NCBI GenBank assembly: GCA_013396655.1
Contig: WBMV01002673.1
Location: 114,280 to 178,279, forward strand
DNA length: 64,000 bases
Direction: 5' to 3'
DNA from: Campylorhamphus procurvoides
Lineage: Eukaryota > Chordata > Aves > Passeriformes > Dendrocolaptidae
In this document: positions 57,501-64,000 of the stretch, piece after piece
Position numbering within the stretch: the first letter of the stretch is position 1
How the letters are laid out: each line of letters starts with the position of its first letter
Position numbers and translations under genes: made by a program
Notes under the pieces: generated by a model
Seen by the model: the letters and a program-made list of their open reading frames with translations, nothing else
Databases searched by the model: none
Told to the model about the DNA's origin: nothing

Positions 57501-60500
57501 AACCAAAAACCTAAAAATGCAAAAGCATTTTCCACCCACTCTTAACTTCAGTTCTGTACATTCATAATGCCCAGTTCCACCCTCCAAACCTTTGGATTTA
57601 TAAACACACTATATGGAGTCTGAAAGGATAGAACATGTAACATGACAAAATGGGATTATGTTGATGCAGTTTTGGATTCAAAGGGTTTATTCTCTGCAGG
57701 AAGAAGAGGAGTGCTGATATTTAATTGACAGAAGTCCTACACTTTTGAAGTTTCACATACAAACACAAGAACTTCTGAAACCCAGAAATGGATATCTAAA
57801 ATCTCACGGGATAATGGGCTAACAGGGAAATACCTTCAAATAGCCAGAATGAAAATCTCAGGTTACAGAGCCTGAGGAACAAGCTTAAACAGCTGAGTCT
57901 GCTTAGCTGCACATAAGTTACATGTACATTTAACACTTTCTTCAAATTTTGTATTTCTAGCACTCAACAAATACATAATAATCAAATCACAAACATTTCT
58001 CATTTTATGCTCAACCTGATCCCCTGACTCATTCCAAAGCAGACATTTACAGAAGATCAGGTACTTATATACATCATAAAGTCAAAATACTTCAGTTCAT
58101 AGGACTAAGACAGCTTCTGCTTTACCACTTTGGCCACCCAGAGAAAACCGTTGTACGAGTATAGCAGCCTGGAATGATGCCCTGTCTGAATCTCACAAAA
58201 GCAACTTGAACAGCAAGTTTCTTGGGCTGTACTTCAAAACAAACATGGAAGCAACCAAATGAAGCAAGAGGATGTGCAGCAGACTGCACCTAAACATCAG
58301 TCAGAAAACAGACAGGATTTGCTTTGCTGCCATGACTTCCCTATGATTTGATAACTTGGCTTTAACATAGAGTTTACTCACAATACTTTAATAATTTTTT
58401 TTAAAACAAAACACTCTTCCTCCCTCTAATCTAGCCATATATCCATTTACCTCAACTCCTGCTTAGCATTTGTCAAGACTAGCATTTCGATTAGAACCTG
58501 GACTGTCTTTCACTATGTGAGTCACTATGATAACAGCAATTCATCTTCACTAGCTGAATACACCCAGTTTGGTTTGCATGCTGCTGCTGCCTCACTGGAA
58601 CTGCTACTTTGACAGGAAACAAAACTTTAGGGGGTCACTTGAATCACATAACATGCCATGACAAATACTAGAAAAGAACAGAGGAAAAGTAGCTTAAAAG
58701 AAAAAAAAAAAAGGAAAGAAAAGCCTCTTATCCTTGCATATTCTAAATATCAAGATATTCTTCAGCTGGTTATTGGTCCACAACAACAACAATGCCCTTT
58801 GCCATACCAGTTTCTGGGCAAAATTAAGGCAGAAGATTGTCTTGAGTTTCCATAACTAAGAAATTGAAGTCTGGAAGGGTTAGCAGGGGGAGGGTAATAG
58901 TGATATCATGTGTGGTCATGTGAAAAAATGTGCCTTTATATGGTGAGAAGGGTAAGAAGGCAAAAAAACCCCAAAACAACCCACAACTAAAAGCAATGTT
59001 TTTCAGGAGTTACTAACCATATTTCAAAGATTATTTTTCTACTTCTCTCTCGCCAAGAAAAGACTTTATGCTTCAAGAGAACACTTCAAGACAAAAGAAC
59101 TTTATATTTCACTGCATATTTTAATGGCAAAATCCATTCCCCTCTGATATCTATACTCTAACTCACATCCAGAAGTGGAGGCTTTGTGCCCCCATCTTCT
59201 GGGCATGCCAAGGATATTTACCCAGTACATGTATTCAATACAAGAAAAGAAGATAGTAAACAGTTTTACAGCCACATTGCAGAATAAATGCCCTATAACA
59301 CATTACCCTACAATATTTTCTTAGCAATATGCGAGGAAATTTTTTCCAAGGGGTTTTTTTATTCTTTTTTGATAAAAAGATTTAGCAGATGCACACAGAA
59401 AGATTTCACCGACAGAAATCATTTGTTTTTCACCCGAACCCAAAACTTAAGGTTTTCGAGCGGTTAAATTAACAAGTATGTTTTTATCAAAATATGCAAA
59501 TTAATATCTACAGTTGATATGCCTAGACTTAGCTTATAAAGAGACACTCTTAAGCAACAGTAGTGGAACTGCAGAGAACAATTCAAACCTTATCACATCA
59601 CACCATGCTGCTAAACAAGACCTATGGACCCTGCTACAAAATTCCAAGCATACTTACATAATCAGTGTTCCCAATTTTTCACTTACTGTTGAACCAGAGG
59701 AGTTTAAAAAACACCAACAAACCCCTTCAAACAAACACCCCTTAAATTAAGGAAAGAAAACAGTAATTCTAAGCTATTTTGATCAGATAAAGTTCTGACT
59801 CCAGTTTTTCATGTGGATGCATAGCTTCTCGTTACATGTGTAAATTATTCTTCTGCCACAGTTTGGTGTGGAAGATCAATGCCCAATAACTCAATTGCTA
59901 CTAGTTAGGCTAAAAACTGTTTACCAATAAGGAACAAACTTACAACAGGAAAAAAAAAACTGTGCTGATTATTGTAGTTTCAAGCTCCCAGTGTTTAAAA
60001 GTCTGTGCAATACCACTTGAGCAGTTCTAAAAGTTTTGTCAGAAGCAAACATTTTCAAACACAGCCAACCTAGAGATTTTTTCTATGTAAAGGCACTTTC
60101 AACACTAGAACACCTTCCAAACTGATGAAAACTGATGAATGATGTATAAATATCTCACAACTGAAATTAATTAGAAACACATTTTATTTTGTGTATTGTC
60201 TGGAATCACAGAGCCAGCTTTTCCAGGAATGTCTTCTGGTCTTTGCTTGTGAATTATGAGCCATGCAAATGCCTGTATATGGTTATGAAGATACAGATAT
60301 ATAAATACACACTAGTCAAAGACATTTAAGTTCTTTAGTATACAGCCTTTGCTTTGACAAATAAAAGCATGTGATCATCTTTTGTATCAATACATTTCCC
60401 AGTACAGGAAATTCAAGCTCATATACCTCAAGCTCACACAAAGTCTTTCAATGAGCAGGGGTTCAGTGTCAGATTTTCCCCCATTACAGGAAGAGTTGAG

Positions 60501-62952
60501 CTTCCCCATGAGAACGACAAGGCACTAGAAAGGCATGTCTGTCACCAGAGTGCTTCAGTTTTGAAAGCCAGAGTTCTCCAAAAGGCTAAAATCCCTTGGC
60601 ATTTCTTTCCTACTTCATATCTCCTGCCTTAAGAACACCAACAAGTTTTTCTGGCAAAAACAGCACTTCCCATCACCAGTTCTAGGCCCGTATTTTCACC
60701 TAACTACACAGAAAGCTTGGCAACTGTGGTTTATATTAGTTAAGAGTCTATAAAAGATATTACTAGAAATAACTACTTTATCTATCAGGCTTAGATTTGC
60801 TGATAAGACCAAAATATTTGCATCCACCCATAGAAAAAGACTGCAAAATATACTTGACTGACTCAAGTATGATTTCAACTCCAATAATTGAGAAACAGTG
60901 CAAATACTGCTGCACAAACATACTAAATTAATACTCATTCAGTCTGCACTCCTCCTGTTTCCAATTCTGGGCTACAAATCTACAATTTTTCTTGTAATAT
61001 AATCATAACATTTCACTAGTTTCTACATAGAGGTGTAATGGTTTGCTTATAAACATGCCCTGATAGGAAGAAAAGCATTTTCAAAGTTAAGTGGCAATGT
61101 TGACCGGGATGGGGGAAGGAGGACAAGAGGAGAAATCATGACTGCTCACTGTGATCACACTGTTGAAGCACAACAAAAGCTACTGAAGGAACTTCAGCAC
61201 TGCGGGAAGAGAATTGCTGAGATGACCCAAACCCAACCTAAAACTGTTAAGAGAAAAAAACCCAAAGAGAAGTCCTGACTTGACCCCAACTGTGCTTTCC
61301 TGTCCTACATGACCCCTCCTTCAAGCCACAGTGAACATCTGGTGACCACACTGGACGTGCACCTAAAAAACTCCTGTGTTAAGAGACCACTTTTTGCTAA
61401 CATTGCTAAAAAACCAGACAACTGATTATCAAGTTCTACAAACGACTCTACTGACACAGGAGAAAAACCAAAGGATCAGAAGCAGGGGAAGTCACCAAAC
61501 CTATTAAAAACTACACACTCCTCGTCATCCAGTCTCTGGCCTCCCTTTATAAAGTGACATATTAACATATTGTTTTCTGTATGTTTCTTTTGGATTTGAG
61601 GTGATTTAAAGGAAACTTCAAATTTTTAAACCAAAGAAGCACAGATTAATTCAAGTATCTGTGTGCTCATACTGAAGTGTATAAAACATTAATATACAGA
61701 ACTGATTAGTGCCAACAAATCTATAGTTCTGGTGGCAAAACTGTTTTCCGACTATGTCTGTCCTGCCACACTGTCAAACTCAGGGACACTCATTTTTGGG
61801 TAAAGTCACAGGTGAGTGACTGAGAGCTCTCTAAATTCCAAGCTTCGTGACCAACTGCCCTGATTTAAAGCTTCGTACTAGAGACACGATCATAATTTTA
61901 GGGATGTATTTTCATCCCCATCTGCTACATCAACCTGGAACTGTACATGCTGCCCCTCAACACAGTTACTGGTGACCCCAGTGCAGCCTAAGTCAACACT
62001 AAGGCAGAGATAAGTATTGGCCATCCCCTCCTCTTCCCAGCTCACTGGTTCCAGAACAAAACAGAAAAATGAATCAGACTAAGAACAAACACCCTATTTC
62101 TGCTCACAGAAAGGGTCCCCTAGTACAGCTGCCTGTACAACTCTGGTACCAAGAATACATAGGCAGAATACTGTGATTTTAATTATTTGAAACATTCTAA
62201 GTTAAATAAAATTCACAACTACACTGATAGCATTTTCAAAGCTTCAAAAGCCAGAAGAACTTATTTTTTTGAACCAGCACACTTCATTTTATTAAACAGC
62301 ACTAATGAGCTCATGACCAGCATGTTATTGTTTTACATATCCAAATCAACTAACTGAAAGTAAACAGAAAATTGGAAGTGTTCAGATTTAACAACAGTGT
62401 ATGGGAAAAAAGTCCTATTTGAAGGAAAAATGAAATTGAAGATAAGCTTCAACTCTTCTTCTGACAGAAAAAAATGCAGCAGGGTTACTTGATGCAGTAT
62501 ATGAGTGCCCAGGGAGGAAGAGATGTTTTCAGTTTTGTCTGAAGAATGTGAAAAACTGCTTATACTTTTTATATCCTGTATATATGTGTAAGAACACTTA
62601 AATGCAAATGTTTGAAACAACATTTGTGTACAACACAAGCATTATCAAGGTTAGTCAAGAGTGAAGTTCAATCCTGTGAAATAAATATTTCCTCCTACAA
62701 CTGAGAAACTGTTATAGAAGCCACAATTAGTGAAACTGCTAAGAACAGAACACCCAACTCCTGGTAAGACTTCACTGCAACCTAGTACATTCGTTATTAT
62801 TAGATTGGTACATTTTTCACTCCTTAAAGTATATTTACATGAATTTTTACCATTAAATATTATCCAGTATGATGGAAGTTGCCACTTATTCTTCCTGTTC
62901 AGCAAGGTATCTTAATGAATAGAATTCAGGTTAGCTTTTTTTTATCCCTTAA

Positions 62953-63025
62953 GTGGAAAAAAAAAAACCAAAACCCAACAAATCAAAACAAACAAAAACC
63001 CCAAACCAAAGCAACAAACCCCAAA
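62953..63025 (+). repeat. A-rich low-complexity tract
   Basis: AAAAACCAAAACC-type sequence made almost only of A and C. It could be a decayed poly(A) tail of a retroelement, but no body is recognisable upstream. Confidence 0.6.
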
Positions 63026-64000
63026 TCAACTGGTACCTAGCTTCCCAGATAAACTGGGAACTGTTTACCATGGCCATTCTTGCTATACAGAATCATATTT
63101 CCATTTTAAAATTTGGTGCAGAGATGAAACAGGAACAATATCAGTTAGCTTAGTTCCAAAGCATGAAATACTTTGGTCTCTAGCATTCCTCCATAGAGAG
63201 AACCTTATAAATTGTGATCATGATCACTGTAAGCAACTAAGCAGGATCTGTACCAAAGAAGTGTCCCATCACTGTGCATCCCCTGCCTTGACAGCAAACA
63301 TGTCAGCAAAAGGAGTGTTACAACACAAGAGGAACCAGCTTACTTGCTTTCCTGGCAAATACACACCTCATATCCCATTTCAAGTTTCACAAAGGAATGA
63401 CTGGTACACCCAGCCTGAATGTGGAGAGCTGGTTAAACCAGACGTGACATTCTATGAAATGCTGAGTAGCTTTTTTAAATACTAGTGAGCAAGAACAGAT
63501 TGCTGAGAAGTTTAGCATTGTTTGGAAAATAGAGATGCTCCAAACTGAAGTAAAATTAATAAAAAAATACAAATGAAAAACTGTTATCAAAAACTCTACT
63601 TGTCTGCTCTTACTTTGAGAGATTCTCTGTAAGAAACAAAAACCAAAGTTACCTTAAGGTTTTAATCTTCTGAAAGAGCTTTACTGTATCTCTCCACACC
63701 ACTAATCTCCAACGATGTTAATTTTCACCAGGGCTTACTCAGAGACATCTCTATTAACTACACCAACCAAACAAGCATATCTCTATTTTTGCTTTGTATA
63801 AGGCTTTCAGTAACAAAATGATAAATTACCAGGCAAACAAAGAACAGTTTCTGTAAAATTCACAAACACACTGCAGATAGTTTACAGCTTGTTTTTATAA
63901 TTTCCTGCACAGAGATAGGGGTAGTTTTCTAAATTAAACCTATATCTGAGCAAGTCTACCATGATTTCCATTTCCAACGTTAGTGAAACAACTACTGAAA

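Overview
The window is a vertebrate, almost certainly avian, nuclear locus. The evidence is large AT-rich introns, sparse interspersed repeats, and CR1 LINE fragments, including one whose 3' end carries the typical imperfect ATTCTGTGATTC-type tail. It contains two genes that converge tail to tail. Nucleotides 2-217 (+) encode the last 71 codons of SFT2D3, a single-exon vesicle-transport membrane protein. The whole remainder, from about 1.4-2.9 kb to past the right edge, is the minus-strand gene WDR33. WDR33 is the CPSF subunit that reads the AAUAAA polyadenylation signal together with CPSF30.

I could assemble all 21 coding exons of WDR33 (numbered 2-22 on the assumption of one upstream non-coding exon). 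The ATG is at 50653-50651 and the stop at 3952-3950. Every junction has GT..AG borders and matching phase, and the sum is 3960 nt, or 1319 codons plus stop, close to the human protein of about 1336 residues. Exons 2-5 carry the basic N-terminal AAUAAA-contact segment and the start of the WD40 domain. Exons 5-12 make the WD40 propeller, exons 13-15 a conserved linker, exon 16 (1047 nt) the collagen-like G/P/Q region, and exons 17-22 the R/G/D/P-rich tail ending in RGG repeats. Exon 1 and the promoter lie beyond 64000: nothing in 50674-64000 looks like a CpG-island promoter or a coding exon.

The most interesting structure is inside the gene. Exon 6 has a weak 5' splice site (GTTTAT) and its frame stays open for 123 codons into the intron. 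That stretch encodes a hydrophobic, membrane-like tail and ends at a TAA embedded in an AATAAA, with four further AATAAA hexamers nearby. This looks like an alternative terminal exon giving a short WDR33 of about 331 residues. A second, less certain alternative end follows exon 7 (about 261 residues), with an AATAAA and a GT-rich downstream element at about 43950-43996. Both sizes are close to the short human isoforms I recall (326 and 257 residues). Two more AATAAA motifs sit at the 5' splice sites of exons 17 and 18.

Other structure: a GC-rich 51/56-bp tandem repeat (about 178-650) made from the last codons and stop of SFT2D3; candidate overlapping 3' ends of the two genes; a 117-bp inverted-repeat element in intron 18; a 30-bp perfect palindrome in intron 1; three CR1 fragments; and a weak candidate LTR. 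No tRNA, rRNA or further protein-coding gene could be supported.
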